A DNA stretch of 64,000 nt from NCBI GenBank assembly GCA_965199905.1, contig OZ241366.1, positions 1,116,001 through 1,180,000 on the forward strand, read 5' to 3'. The position numbers and the translations under genes are program-made. Positions 8,091-17,260 of the stretch are shown here, in pieces (positions within the stretch are counted from its first letter, which is position 1; each line of letters starts with the position of its first letter). Source of the stretch: Ilyomonas sp965199905 (GTDB lineage Bacteria; Bacteroidota; Bacteroidia; Chitinophagales; Chitinophagaceae). Under the pieces are notes generated by a model. The model saw only the letters and a list, made by a program, of their open reading frames with translations. It had not been told where the DNA came from and did no database searches.

Positions 8091-8774
8091 TTATTTATTC
8101 AGAGATAACCATGCTTCAAATTCCTTAATGTCTTTCTGTTGATCGTTAATACCTTTTTGTGCCATTTGCTTTAGCTTATCTGACATGCCATTTTTTAGTT
8201 CGAGTTTAGACATTGCGATACCATCTTCGTGATGGGAAGCCATCATTGTTGCAAAATCTTTGTCTACATTACTACTCATTTGCATGGATTTCATTTTATC
8301 CATTGTTACCGACATACCTTTTTGCAGTTCGCCCTCGCCATGCTTCATTCCAGAGGGCTTATAATCCTGAAGAAACTCTTTTAACTTTTGCTGTTCGCCG
8401 GTTTGCTTTGTTATAATTTCCTGCGCGTTTGATTTCATTTTGGCATCGCTACCCTGCGAAAGCTCAACCTGCGCCATATCTATAGCGCTCTGATGGTGCT
8501 GTATCAACATTGTGGCAAAGTCTTTATCGAAATCGCCAGTCATTTGCATTGCGTGCATTTTGTCCATCATGTTATTCATTGCAGTCATTAAACCGCCGGA
8601 AGAAGTTGCAGAATCCTGAGGCATTGACATTTGCATTTGTGCAGGTGTTGTATCAGTTGCCTGCGCAGTTGTGTCTGCACTGGAAGATGCTTGTGCGCTG
8701 TCGTTACAGGCGATTAATAAACTTACTCCTAAACCAGTAAGAAGTAATAAAAATAAGTTCTGTGGATTTTTCAT
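8091..8774 (-). CDS. DUF305 lipoprotein, two-domain
   Basis: 227 residues from the ATG at 8774; the frame extends 24 codons upstream, but the lipoprotein signal (MKNPQNLFLLLLTGLG, lipobox LIAC) fixes the start. A Thr/Ala/Met linker leads to two ferritin-like DUF305 repeats, each with DKDFATM...HH: LIQHHQSAIDMA and MASHHEDGIAMS. DUF305 four-helix proteins are Met/His-rich and commonly found in copper or silver loci, probably binding Cu(I) at the cell envelope. It forms a tandem cluster with the genes on both sides. Confidence 0.88.
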   Translation of the reverse strand: MKNPQNLFLLLLTGLGVSLLIACNDSAQASSSADTTAQATDTTPAQMQMSMPQDSATSSGGLMTAMNNMMDKMHAMQMTGDFDKDFATMLIQHHQSAIDMAQVELSQGSDAKMKSNAQEIITKQTGEQQKLKEFLQDYKPSGMKHGEGELQKGMSVTMDKMKSMQMSSNVDKDFATMMASHHEDGIAMSKLELKNGMSDKLKQMAQKGINDQQKDIKEFEAWLSLNK

Positions 8775-8853
8775 AAAGTTTGTTTTAAATGCGTAATAAT
8801 TAAGATGCACCAATGAACGGAGCTTTGGATGTGAAAATTTGTCCATCTATTTT

Positions 8854-9465
8854 TTATCTTTTGTTGGCAATGAGCCAATTGCTCATTTCCTCGATTTCCA
8901 TTGTCTGACTGTTGACAATACTAGTGGCCATTTCTTTCAACATTTCATTGTTGCCATGATGCAGATAAGTAGAAGCATTGTCGATAGCAGCCTGATGATG
9001 TACAATCATTAAAGTTGCCATATCGTTGTCGGTATCGCCTGTGATTAGCTGTACATCGGCTGTTTTTCCCATCTTGTCCATGTTTGCCATTTGCTCCATT
9101 GTAAACTCAGTATCTGTATTGTCTACTGTATTAGATGCAAGGAAATTATTTAACTCGGTAATTTCCATTGTTTGCTCGTCGATAATCTTCTGCGCTGTAC
9201 GTTTTAGACTATCGTTAGTTCCTTCAGCTAATTCAAAATGAGCCATATTAATAGCGCCCATGTGGTGCATTTTCATCATCATGGCAAAATCTATCTCGGG
9301 ATCATTGGTCGGCGTCATCATGTTCATAGAATCCATCATGGCATGCATGATGCTCATCATTGCATTTTCATCGTGAGCCTGTAGCTGGATGCCATCATCG
9401 TCTTTGCTGCATGCGGAAAAGAACAGGATGAGTGCGCTGCCGAGAACTAACATTGTGTTTTTCAT
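8854..9465 (-). CDS. DUF305 lipoprotein, two-domain, Met-rich
   Basis: 203 residues with a lipoprotein signal (lipobox FFSAC at about 15-19). Two DUF305 repeats are present: EIDFAMMMKMHHMGAINMA and NDMATLMIVHHQAAIDNA, both with the His pair. The N-terminal half is very Met-rich (HAMMDSMNMM), typical of Cu(I)-handling periplasmic proteins. It is a close paralogue of the degenerate copy at 7417-8028 and probably arose by tandem duplication. Confidence 0.88.
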   Translation of the reverse strand: MKNTMLVLGSALILFFSACSKDDDGIQLQAHDENAMMSIMHAMMDSMNMMTPTNDPEIDFAMMMKMHHMGAINMAHFELAEGTNDSLKRTAQKIIDEQTMEITELNNFLASNTVDNTDTEFTMEQMANMDKMGKTADVQLITGDTDNDMATLMIVHHQAAIDNASTYLHHGNNEMLKEMATSIVNSQTMEIEEMSNWLIANKR

Positions 9466-9508
9466 AGTTGCGTGTTTTACTTGTGATTTATCAATTGTAA
9501 TTAATGGA

Positions 9509-9955
9509 CTATTGAGCTTTTGTTCTTTCTAAAATTGCCTTCATCTGGGCAATTTCCTGTTCCTGTGATCTGATTATCTCCTGTGATAGCTTTTTTACTT
9601 CGGGATCGGTTAATGTAGCGTGTTTGCTAAACAGAATTGCCGACGAATGGTGTGGTATCATACCCTTCATATATTGCCGGTCGCTTATGAAAGTCTGGTT
9701 TCTCATAAAAACCAAAGCGACAACGAAAACAATAATGCTTGACGATAGGATGATGGTATTCATCTTATTATCTGTATACATCTTCCGCATCATAAGGAGC
9801 ATAATGAAAGACATAGCGGACGCCATGAGAAGTGCCATATACAACCGGGTTGTACTCAGATATATATGATCTGCTTCATCGACATTCAGAAACATGATAG
9901 CATACATAATGACGAAAGAGACAGCTATCATTATCAGAAATTTCCTATAAGCCAT
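9509..9955 (-). CDS. DUF305 membrane protein
   Basis: 148 residues with three predicted membrane segments (about 5-24, 36-56, 66-86) followed by one DUF305 domain, beginning DRQYMKGMIPHHSSAILFS. The His pair is intact. This membrane-anchored form differs from the lipoproteins downstream and would hold the copper-binding helices at the periplasmic face of the inner membrane. It follows a csp gene, with a terminator between the two. Confidence 0.85.
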   Translation of the reverse strand: MAYRKFLIMIAVSFVIMYAIMFLNVDEADHIYLSTTRLYMALLMASAMSFIMLLMMRKMYTDNKMNTIILSSSIIVFVVALVFMRNQTFISDRQYMKGMIPHHSSAILFSKHATLTDPEVKKLSQEIIRSQEQEIAQMKAILERTKAQ

Positions 9956-9974
9956 GATTGTGATTTTTGAACAT

Positions 9975-10008
9975 TAAAAAAAGGGATGCTAATGGTGTAA
10001 GCATCCCT
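9975..10008 (-). terminator. Terminator after the first csp gene
   Basis: The 9-bp perfect stem AGGGATGCT/AGCATCCCT is followed on the minus strand by seven T residues, 8 bases past the csp stop codon. Confidence 0.88.
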
Positions 10009-10015
10009 GCCTGCT

Positions 10016-10348
10016 TTACATCATTTTCCGGCATTCTTCCGCGCATTGTTTACATGCTTCCGCGCACTCCTGGCAGTGCTTCATACCTGTGTGCTGGGCA
10101 CACTCAGCGCCACAGGCTTCGCAGATGTCGGCACACAAAGCACAAAGCTCTTTTGCCTTACTGCTGCCCAAGCTCATTAACTGTGCAGATGCATAGCAAA
10201 TGGCAGCGCATTCCATGTCTAACTGAATACACTTTGCCATCATTTTTACATCTTCTTCCTGTAGGCAGGAACTGGCGCAATGATTACATAAGGCAGCACA
10301 TTTTAAACATGCTTCAATGCAACTTTTGTAGGTGTGATAACCTGTCAT
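10016..10348 (-). CDS. Four-helix-bundle copper-storage protein (Csp/DUF326)
   Basis: 110 residues with 17 cysteines, mostly in C-x2-C or C-x3-C steps on amphipathic helices, as in Csp proteins, whose Cys-lined bundle stores many Cu(I) ions. There is no signal peptide, so it acts in the cytosol. The upstream region carries one exact copy of the 18-bp motif shared with copA (10472-10489), which suggests common copper control, and a terminator follows. A second, His-tailed Csp is encoded at 26913-27284. Confidence 0.88.
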   Translation of the reverse strand: MTGYHTYKSCIEACLKCAALCNHCASSCLQEEDVKMMAKCIQLDMECAAICYASAQLMSLGSSKAKELCALCADICEACGAECAQHTGMKHCQECAEACKQCAEECRKMM

Positions 10349-10566
10349 ATCCTTTTATTTAATGGTTAAGAAACAATACTGTTTGCCAAAAGCTTTTATG
10401 GAATTATAAGTTTCAATTCAAAATCAACGGGGTATAAAATCAAAAACCAGACTACTACAACCTAAAAAACAACACAATTATGGATAAGATGTACATTTAA
10501 ACCGAAAGCCTTCCTTGACATCAATTTTTTGGATTGCTATTGCTTTAATAATTTAATCATCCTGAC
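10349..10566 (-). promoter_or_regulatory. Promoter region of the csp gene
   Basis: A 218-base gap between the csp start and the end of the AraC-type gene. It holds the 18-bp motif at 10472-10489 and, 23 bases nearer the gene, GGTTTTTG (10441-10448), a weak match to the Bacteroidota -7 element TAnnTTTG. No small gene was seen. Confidence 0.5.
10472..10489 (-). promoter_or_regulatory. Shared 18-bp copper-regulon motif, copy 1 (csp)
   Basis: ACACAATTATGGATAAGA (plus strand) is identical over 18 bases to the copy upstream of copA at 22542-22559 and similar to 18350-18365. Identity over this length between unrelated promoters points to a protein-binding site, most likely for the HMA-AraC regulators. 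Confidence 0.65.
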
Positions 10567-11169
10567 TTATTGCATAACATCAGATAATCGCTTAAGATTT
10601 TTAATTACAAGAACTTCATCAACTGACTGACGTAGCGAAGCGGCTACCATTTTAAATCTTAACGGCGTTAAGCCGGTAACTTTTTTAAACTGCGAAGAGA
10701 AGTGCTGTGAGCTGCTATAGCCAAGCTGAAAGGCAATTTCTGCAATAGTCAACTGATCGTACTGAAGCAATTCTTTGGCTTTTTCCAGTTTCTGTAGGAT
10801 ATAAAACTGCTCAATTGTGCATCCTTCGCACTTGGTAAACATTCGTGTGAGTAATGAGTAATCTTTAAATAATGAAACGGAAAGGAAATTGCTAAGCGTG
10901 AAATGAGGTTCGATATTTCCATCCTGTATTTTTTGAATAATTAGCGACTTCATTTTTTCGCAGTATTGCTGCATCTTATCGTTCAATACTTCAAACCCCA
11001 CATTTTGCAAGGCAAGAGTGAAAGCCTCTAATTGCTCTTTGCTTAATTTTTCTACCAATTCAATTTCGCCCAGCAATACCTGTTTTGCTTCTAAGCGATG
11101 TTGTGATAACAATTGATTTATCACGATGATACATCGGGGACAAACCATATTCTTTATTAAAAGCTTCAT
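10567..11169 (-). CDS. AraC-type regulator with HMA-like metal-sensing N-terminus (copy 1)
   Basis: 200 residues. The N-terminus, KNMVCPRC (C10, C13) with a beta-alpha pattern to about residue 64, resembles a heavy-metal-associated fold with its MxCxxC loop. A linker leads to the AraC double HTH (about 105-178), with the signature AEIAFQLGYSSSQHFSSQFKKVTGLTP. A second Cys pair, C114-x2-C117, lies at the start of the HTH domain. It follows the multicopper-oxidase gene in the same direction with a 23-base gap and is paralogous to 23649-24209. A copper-responsive activator is inferred from the fused domain and the neighbours. Confidence 0.85.
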   Translation of the reverse strand: MKLLIKNMVCPRCIIVINQLLSQHRLEAKQVLLGEIELVEKLSKEQLEAFTLALQNVGFEVLNDKMQQYCEKMKSLIIQKIQDGNIEPHFTLSNFLSVSLFKDYSLLTRMFTKCEGCTIEQFYILQKLEKAKELLQYDQLTIAEIAFQLGYSSSQHFSSQFKKVTGLTPLRFKMVAASLRQSVDEVLVIKNLKRLSDVMQ

Positions 11170-11192
11170 AGAATAAACAGTTTACAAGATAA

Positions 11193-13964
11193 TTAATAGG
11201 TGATGGTAATGCCAGCGCCCAATCCCATATCGCTATCATAGTGCGATGAAACAGAGATATATTTAGTAAGGATGTATCTTAAGCCCAAAGTATATTCTTT
11301 GTCGGTGTTCAGCATCCAGTTAAACCGAAACCTCGGAGATACGGGTATGTCTTCACGGCTTAATTGGAAGCGCATCTTACCATTAGCATCCACTCTAAAA
11401 TCTGCAATCGTTAAAGTTGGTAAAGTATAAGCAACACCTGCTACAACTGTGTGACGTTTATTTTTATTACTGACCTGACCAAACAAATTCTTTGCGTCTG
11501 CATTGCTGCCAAAAATATTTTTGGGGCTATGGCTCATATCAAAGATGCCTTTTGCATTTGGACCATCAGTTTTATAATGATAATCGAAACCAACATAAGG
11601 ATACAACCATTGCATTCTTCCAAGATATCGCCCTATCATCGTTTCACTTTCAAAGCCATGTTCACTATGGTAACCTAAATGCCAAAGTGTGCTGGCTTGC
11701 CAGCGTGTTTGTGCAAGCATGGCAACCCCGTCGCTGCCATTGCTTTCCAAGCCGATTCTTGCCATAGAATGAAACATCCTGTCATCAGAATTTAATCCTC
11801 GTTTCGCTACTTTGGCGCTAGGAATGTCCGTGATAGCTGAGGAATCTATACTTGCTGAATCTGTATTGGCGGGCGTCTTTTCATAACTGATGACTCTGCC
11901 CATGCCGCCCATCATGTGATATAGAATGTGGCAATGAAAGAACCAGTCGCCGCTTTCTGTCGCTGCAAATTCTATGGTGTCTCTTTCCATTGGCATAATG
12001 TCTATAATGTTCTTCATCGGCGAATAATCGCCTTGCCCGTTAAGCAACCGGAAGTCATGCCCGTGGAGGTGCATCGGGTGCCGCATCATGGTATTGTTAT
12101 AAAGAATGATTCTTACATTCTCACCTTTCTTAATTAAAATTTTATCCGATTCGGAAATGGTTTTGTTGTCCATGCTCCACACATAACGGTTCATGTTTCC
12201 AGTCAAATCAAACTTTAATTCTTTCAATGGACCCGGACGCAATGTTGTTTTTTCCGGTGCGCGTAACATGGTATAATTGAGTGTAACAATATCACTGTTG
12301 CTATTACTCATGTTCATACCCGCCATATTATGATCATCCATTTTCATCTCCATTTTCTTCCCCTTTTCACTATCGCCGGATTTCATTTTTTCGCCTCGGT
12401 TTGCTTCTTGCTTTATACCTGCTAATGTATCCTTTGGATTTTCAGCACCTGTTATCTCAGGATACATCACCGTATTCATGTCCATTACCTGATTCGCCAT
12501 TTGCATACCCTCCATTTGAATCATGTTGCCTTTCATGTCCATCATGTCATTCATCATCTTCATACCCGCGAAATATTTCAGCTTTGGCAACTTGGCGGCT
12601 GGCACCTTTTCGCCGCTTCCCAACCACAGCGAGGCGTATTTGGTGCGATCTTCCGGCGTTACTAAAAATTCATACTGTTTGTTTTCGGGGATAGTTACCA
12701 CCACATCATACGTTTCGGATGGCGCAATAATTAACCGATCTACTTCTACCGGCTCAACATCATTGCCATCGGTAGCAACAACTGTAATTTTGCCGCCTGC
12801 ATACGTTAGCCAGAAGTAAGAAGAAGCGCCGCCATTAGCAATTCGCAGCCTTACCTTATCACCTGCCTTAAATTCGGAGTGTACATCCTGATTTTTACCG
12901 TTTACCAAAAATTTATCATACGCTATATCGCTCACATCCATAGCTGTCATTCGCTTCCACTCATTGGTGAGTTTGGTTTTCAAATGCCCGGTCGCAATCG
13001 CTTCTGTATAACTTTGAATGGTGTTCTTCCGGATGCCAAACCAATCTGTTTGATTGTGCAGGCTGCGATTCACTTCTGAAGGATTCATATTTGTCCAATC
13101 GCTTAACAATACGGGTATGGTTGGGATATCCCATTCTTTCCTTTTATTTATGACGAACATGCCATACATACCTATTTGCTCCTGCAAACCCGAATGGCTG
13201 TGATACCAATGCGTACCGTGCTGAATGACAGGAAATTTGTAGAGGTAAGAGGTATGTGGCTTGATTGGCATCTGCGTCATGTAGGGTACGCCATCGTACC
13301 GGTTTGGTACGAACAAGCCATGCCAGTGAAGAGCTGTTTCTTCATCTAATTCGTTATGAACCCAAATCTCTGCTGTATCGCCTTCGGTAAACGTTAGCGT
13401 TGGCATTGGTATTTGTCCATTAACTGCTATGGCTTTTTTTGTTTTACCAGCATAATTTACAAGTGTATCGTTTACATATAAATCGTACCGAACGGTATGT
13501 GGCGGCGTATTGTTGGGAATGGTTTTAATCGTTCCTAAATCTGCTTCAGGCATGGTCATACCATTCATATCCATTGCTTTTGTGTCTGAGGTGTCACTGC
13601 TATTCATTTGCATATTACCCATCTGCATTGTGTCTTTATTATCCATTCTCACAGGCATAGATGAGTCTGAAGACATTGGCATTTTATCTTCTTTATTTGC
13701 GGCTGGCTTCGGTGTCGCTTTCGGCTTTTCTTTTACCAGCTTCATTCCGCACTTCGGGCAATTGCCCGGTTTGTCTGAATGAATTTCCGGGTGCATTACA
13801 CAGGTATAACTTGTCGTCTTTTCCGCAGGCTTACTGCTTTTAGATTTTTCAGCCGTTTTCTTTGTTTCACTTTTTTTTACCGGCATATTCATACCCGGCA
13901 TATCCTGCGCAGATGCAGAAAAATAAACAACCAGTATAAGTGCTATAAAAATTATCTGTTTCAT
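11193..13964 (-). CDS. Multicopper oxidase (CopA type) with HMBD head and CopB-like barrel tail
   Basis: 923 residues. A signal peptide (1-20) and a Lys/Ser linker precede an HMBD knot (about 53-78, C55, C69, C72). A three-domain laccase-like oxidase follows, with the copper motifs ALHWHG, HWYHSH, HPMHLHGHDF and HCHILYHMMGGM, and a Met-rich insert (MKMMNDMMDMKG region) typical of Cu(I) oxidases. After about residue 715 a further 205 residues resemble the PcoB/CopB outer-membrane barrel (RIGLESNGSDGVAMLAQTRW and alternating strands ending GLGAGITITY). Oxidation of toxic Cu(I) in the periplasm is the expected role. Fusion of the CopA-like and CopB-like parts in one chain is unusual. It lies 10 bases after copB. 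Confidence 0.9.
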   Translation of the reverse strand: MKQIIFIALILVVYFSASAQDMPGMNMPVKKSETKKTAEKSKSSKPAEKTTSYTCVMHPEIHSDKPGNCPKCGMKLVKEKPKATPKPAANKEDKMPMSSDSSMPVRMDNKDTMQMGNMQMNSSDTSDTKAMDMNGMTMPEADLGTIKTIPNNTPPHTVRYDLYVNDTLVNYAGKTKKAIAVNGQIPMPTLTFTEGDTAEIWVHNELDEETALHWHGLFVPNRYDGVPYMTQMPIKPHTSYLYKFPVIQHGTHWYHSHSGLQEQIGMYGMFVINKRKEWDIPTIPVLLSDWTNMNPSEVNRSLHNQTDWFGIRKNTIQSYTEAIATGHLKTKLTNEWKRMTAMDVSDIAYDKFLVNGKNQDVHSEFKAGDKVRLRIANGGASSYFWLTYAGGKITVVATDGNDVEPVEVDRLIIAPSETYDVVVTIPENKQYEFLVTPEDRTKYASLWLGSGEKVPAAKLPKLKYFAGMKMMNDMMDMKGNMIQMEGMQMANQVMDMNTVMYPEITGAENPKDTLAGIKQEANRGEKMKSGDSEKGKKMEMKMDDHNMAGMNMSNSNSDIVTLNYTMLRAPEKTTLRPGPLKELKFDLTGNMNRYVWSMDNKTISESDKILIKKGENVRIILYNNTMMRHPMHLHGHDFRLLNGQGDYSPMKNIIDIMPMERDTIEFAATESGDWFFHCHILYHMMGGMGRVISYEKTPANTDSASIDSSAITDIPSAKVAKRGLNSDDRMFHSMARIGLESNGSDGVAMLAQTRWQASTLWHLGYHSEHGFESETMIGRYLGRMQWLYPYVGFDYHYKTDGPNAKGIFDMSHSPKNIFGSNADAKNLFGQVSNKNKRHTVVAGVAYTLPTLTIADFRVDANGKMRFQLSREDIPVSPRFRFNWMLNTDKEYTLGLRYILTKYISVSSHYDSDMGLGAGITITY

Positions 13965-13974
13965 TTTATTATGT

Positions 13975-16032
13975 CTATTTTTTTACTTTTAGCATACTTG
14001 CGTTAATGGCAACAACGATGGTGCTAACGGTCATTAAAACAGCGCCTGCTGCCGGGCTTAATAAAATACCTTGCTTATACAACACACCCGCTGCTAATGG
14101 CAGTGCTACTACGTTGTAACCAGTTGCCCAGATCAGGTTCTGAATCATTTTTCGATAAGTAGCTTTACCAAATAAAATGAGGCTAACAATGTCTGCTGGA
14201 TTGCTGTTTACCAAAACGATACCTGCGGTTTCCGCAGCTATGTCGCTGCCGCTTCCAACAGCAATACCCACATCAGCTTGCGCAAGTGCAGGAGCATCGT
14301 TTACACCATCTCCCGTCATTGCTACAAACTCACCTTTGCTTTGCAGTTCTTTTATCTTTTCTAATTTTTGATGGGGTAACACTTCGGCTATAAAGCTTTC
14401 CATGCCCAATGATTCACTGACACTCTTAGCCACTTTGTTGTTGTCGCCTGTGAGCAGGATGGACTTGATACCGTTTTGTTTTAAGGTTTTGATTGCTTCT
14501 GCTGATTCTGGTCTTATCTCATCGGATAAAGCAATGTACCCCGCCAGTTGTTTCTTGATGATTACGAACACAATTGTTTCCGTATCATTGGCAATAAAGC
14601 CAGGGGGAAGAGCGATGTTATTTTCTTTTAAGTAACCCGGGCTTACTACTAACATGTCTTTACCTTCCACTGTTGCCTCAACTCCTTTGCCGGTAATAGC
14701 CTTAAAGTTTTCTGCGGTAGGAATAATAGCAGATATATCTTTTGCTTTTTGAAGAATTCCTGTTGCAATCGGATGCTCTGAGTTTTGCTCTAAGGCAGAT
14801 GCCAAACGAATCAATTCATTTTCACTCAGGTCTTTATTCAGCAATACAATTTTAGATACTTCAAATTTTCCTACGGTTAATGTTCCTGTTTTATCAAATA
14901 CGATTGTTGTGATTTTTCTTGCATTTTCGAATGCCGTTCGGTTTTTAATGAGTAAGCCATTTTTAGCTGATAAGGCTGTTGATTTTGCAACGACCAGCGG
15001 TACTGCCAAACCCAACGCATGAGGACAACAGATTACAATAACTGTTACCATTCTTTCCATGGCGAATGCTAAAGACTGCCCTGTTAAATACCAGTATAAA
15101 AAAGTGGCTATGCCTGAAATTAATGCAATAATCGTGAGCCATTTCGCCGCTTTATCAGCCAGTAACTGTGTATTCGATTTTGCTTTTTGTGCATCATCAA
15201 CTAACTTAATCACTTGCGAGAGATAAGAATCTTTGGCGGCATGAGACACGGTAACTTTAATAGAGCCATTGCCGTTGATGGCTCCAGCAATTACTTTATC
15301 GCCTTTTGTTTTTTGTACCGGTTTGCTTTCGCCGGTAAGCATTGATTCATTCAGGTAACTTTCCCCTTCTATTATTACACCGTCGGCTGCTACTTTTTCA
15401 CCAGGCTTAACTAGAATTACATCATTTTCTTTTAATGAATCCGTCTTTACATCGTGCACCATACCGGGCATAACCATGTGTGCATCAGCGGGCATTAACT
15501 GCACCAATAGTTCTAACTCTTTTGATGCGCCGGCAACCGATTTCATTTCTATCCAATGCCCTAAAAGCATAATCAGTATCAGCGTTGCCAGTTCCCAGAA
15601 AAAGTCCATGCCCTGCAACCCAAAAACGATTGCCACGCTGTAGATGTAAGCGACCGTTATCGCAAAACCGATCAGGAACATCATACCCGGATTCTTTGCT
15701 TTCACTTCATCCACCAAACCTTTTAAAAAGGGTAAGCCTCCATAAAAAAACACAACCGTTGACAGAGCAAACAAAATGTATTGCGAGCCTTTAAACTGCC
15801 AGTCAACGCCAATAAAGCGCTGTATCATTGTGGATAGAAGCATGATAGGAACGGTCAATATCAGCACGACATAAAACCGCTTTTTGAAGTCTGCAATCAT
15901 CATGGCATGATGGTTATGCCCTTCCATACCCATGGATGGATTGGCTCCGTGCTGCATATTATTGTGGTCCATTTTTGAATGGTCCATAGGTGGCGTTTTT
16001 TCTGCCACTTCAATAGGCTGTTGATGTTCCAT
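13975..16032 (-). CDS. copB: Copper-exporting P1B-type ATPase, CPH class
   Basis: 685 residues. The N-terminus is His/Met-rich (MDHSKMDHNNMQHG) with no HMA domain. Membrane segments surround the transport motif C-P-H at about residues 335-337 (ICCPHALGLAVPL), which marks the P1B-3 class. The actuator motif LTGES, the phosphorylation site DKTGTL near residue 378 and the hinge TGDGVNDAPALAQADVG are intact. It pumps copper (or silver) from cytosol to periplasm using ATP. It heads a leftward unit with the multicopper oxidase and AraC-type genes. Confidence 0.92.
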   Translation of the reverse strand: MEHQQPIEVAEKTPPMDHSKMDHNNMQHGANPSMGMEGHNHHAMMIADFKKRFYVVLILTVPIMLLSTMIQRFIGVDWQFKGSQYILFALSTVVFFYGGLPFLKGLVDEVKAKNPGMMFLIGFAITVAYIYSVAIVFGLQGMDFFWELATLILIMLLGHWIEMKSVAGASKELELLVQLMPADAHMVMPGMVHDVKTDSLKENDVILVKPGEKVAADGVIIEGESYLNESMLTGESKPVQKTKGDKVIAGAINGNGSIKVTVSHAAKDSYLSQVIKLVDDAQKAKSNTQLLADKAAKWLTIIALISGIATFLYWYLTGQSLAFAMERMVTVIVICCPHALGLAVPLVVAKSTALSAKNGLLIKNRTAFENARKITTIVFDKTGTLTVGKFEVSKIVLLNKDLSENELIRLASALEQNSEHPIATGILQKAKDISAIIPTAENFKAITGKGVEATVEGKDMLVVSPGYLKENNIALPPGFIANDTETIVFVIIKKQLAGYIALSDEIRPESAEAIKTLKQNGIKSILLTGDNNKVAKSVSESLGMESFIAEVLPHQKLEKIKELQSKGEFVAMTGDGVNDAPALAQADVGIAVGSGSDIAAETAGIVLVNSNPADIVSLILFGKATYRKMIQNLIWATGYNVVALPLAAGVLYKQGILLSPAAGAVLMTVSTIVVAINASMLKVKK

Positions 16033-16118
16033 ATTCTTATTTGCAGCAATCTTTCTTTCGTATGAAGACTGCTTTAAACACGTTGATTAATATTCTCTTT
16101 ACTTTATCCATTTCCGCT

Positions 16119-16586
16119 TCATCTTTTAGCCGTAAGACTATCTTTTGCGCTAGTCGCCCAATCAATAATTAATGCTCTCTGTTTATTTGAAAGAATGGCG
16201 TTTTTATGTATCATGGTATAAGAAGATAAAGGCATTTCTCCATCTTTCACCTGGTCGGCAATTGACTTTAATTTGTGCTGTTGCTTACGCAATGAGTAAG
16301 AATCAAACTCATTAAAGTTTAATTCCTCTTTTCCATTTTTTACATGATACGCCATAAACCATCCTGCCGGCTCAACATTCATATACCATGGATACGTGGT
16401 ATTATTGCTGTGGCAGTCGTAACAAGCCGTTTTTAAAACAACTGCTATGTTTTGCGGAACGGTGACTACATTTTGTATATCGCTTGGCAATGCCTGCCCG
16501 CTGCTTACATTACGGGCTGGCCGCATAAACTGAATACCAATAAACAGAATTACAATCAGCCAGGTTATTTTATTCCTGATGCTCAT
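16119..16586 (-). CDS. Haem-binding-domain protein (CxxCH)
   Basis: 155 residues with one N-terminal membrane helix or signal (residues 6-22) and a single c-type haem motif, CYDCH (about 54-58), followed by SNNTTYPWYMNVEPAGW, the signature of the small Haem_bd family in Bacteroidota. It is a periplasmic, membrane-anchored protein, probably for electron transfer, whose partner is unknown. Its start overlaps the end of the upstream DUF3347 gene by 4 bases (ATGA), so the two are translationally coupled. The pairing with DUF3347 suggests a role in copper redox balance, but this is inference. Confidence 0.85.
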   Translation of the reverse strand: MSIRNKITWLIVILFIGIQFMRPARNVSSGQALPSDIQNVVTVPQNIAVVLKTACYDCHSNNTTYPWYMNVEPAGWFMAYHVKNGKEELNFNEFDSYSLRKQQHKLKSIADQVKDGEMPLSSYTMIHKNAILSNKQRALIIDWATSAKDSLTAKR

Positions 16587-17182
16587 GGGTTGTTTATTTC
16601 TTCTTTTACCGAACCGCAGGTTGGCATCTTTTTACCGAGATAAGGATTTTTAATGTCCTTGGTTTCGCTAATCCAGATGGCACCTTTCCCATTATCATAC
16701 ATAGGACAGGAATCTTTAAAAAGCTTCTGATTTCTGCCCATCGTTTTTAAGAGGTCATACATATCCTGGCTAAGCATATCAAAATGCTCGCGCTGATGAT
16801 CTATTTTACCTGCATTTTCACCGATGTGCTCTGCGTTTTCCCTGAGGTCATCAGCCATATCTGTGTAGGTTTTCCTTTGTTCAGCATTTAATGAAGAAGC
16901 GTCTAATTTTTGCAGGGCAAGCGCCATGGCTTTGCCGCCGCCTGCAGCTTCCTTACCATCATCATTTGCCAGCGCATTTTTTATGGTGAGGTATCCTGAC
17001 ACAACTTTCTTTAAGGGTGAAGAAGAATTCACCCGAGCACTATCTGAAGGATTTGTATTCGTAGTTTGAACACTGTTGCCGGATGAATCGGTGTTTGCTT
17101 TTGTGCCTGGCGAATTAGTTTTGTTTGTACAAGCTGCGAATGAAACAGCTGCCCACACAACTATAATTACTATAGTTTTCAT
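16583..17182 (-). CDS. DUF3347-family lipoprotein
   Basis: 199 residues with a lipoprotein signal (lipobox SFAAC, about residues 14-18) and a Ser/Thr/Asn-rich tether to about residue 55. The DUF3347 domain follows: a helical part with QREHFDMLSQDMYDLL, then CPMYDNGKGAIWISETKDIKNPYLGKKMPTCG. The same domain is often fused to the C-terminus of CusB-like adaptors and is thought to bind copper through the CPM and C-terminal Cys. A paralogue lies just upstream (17261-17737). Confidence 0.85.
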   Translation of the reverse strand: MKTIVIIVVWAAVSFAACTNKTNSPGTKANTDSSGNSVQTTNTNPSDSARVNSSSPLKKVVSGYLTIKNALANDDGKEAAGGGKAMALALQKLDASSLNAEQRKTYTDMADDLRENAEHIGENAGKIDHQREHFDMLSQDMYDLLKTMGRNQKLFKDSCPMYDNGKGAIWISETKDIKNPYLGKKMPTCGSVKEEINNP

Positions 17183-17260
17183 TTTTAAAATTTTTGAATG
17201 GTGTAAATAATGGAAGCGATAAATGCCTCCACCTATTCAATCTGTTTACTTAATGAATGA

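Noticed and set aside
11451..13782. Several plus-strand frames of 60-98 codons opposite the multicopper oxidase gene
   Set aside because: All are antisense shadows of the strong minus-strand gene with His/Cys/Ser-rich chance composition.
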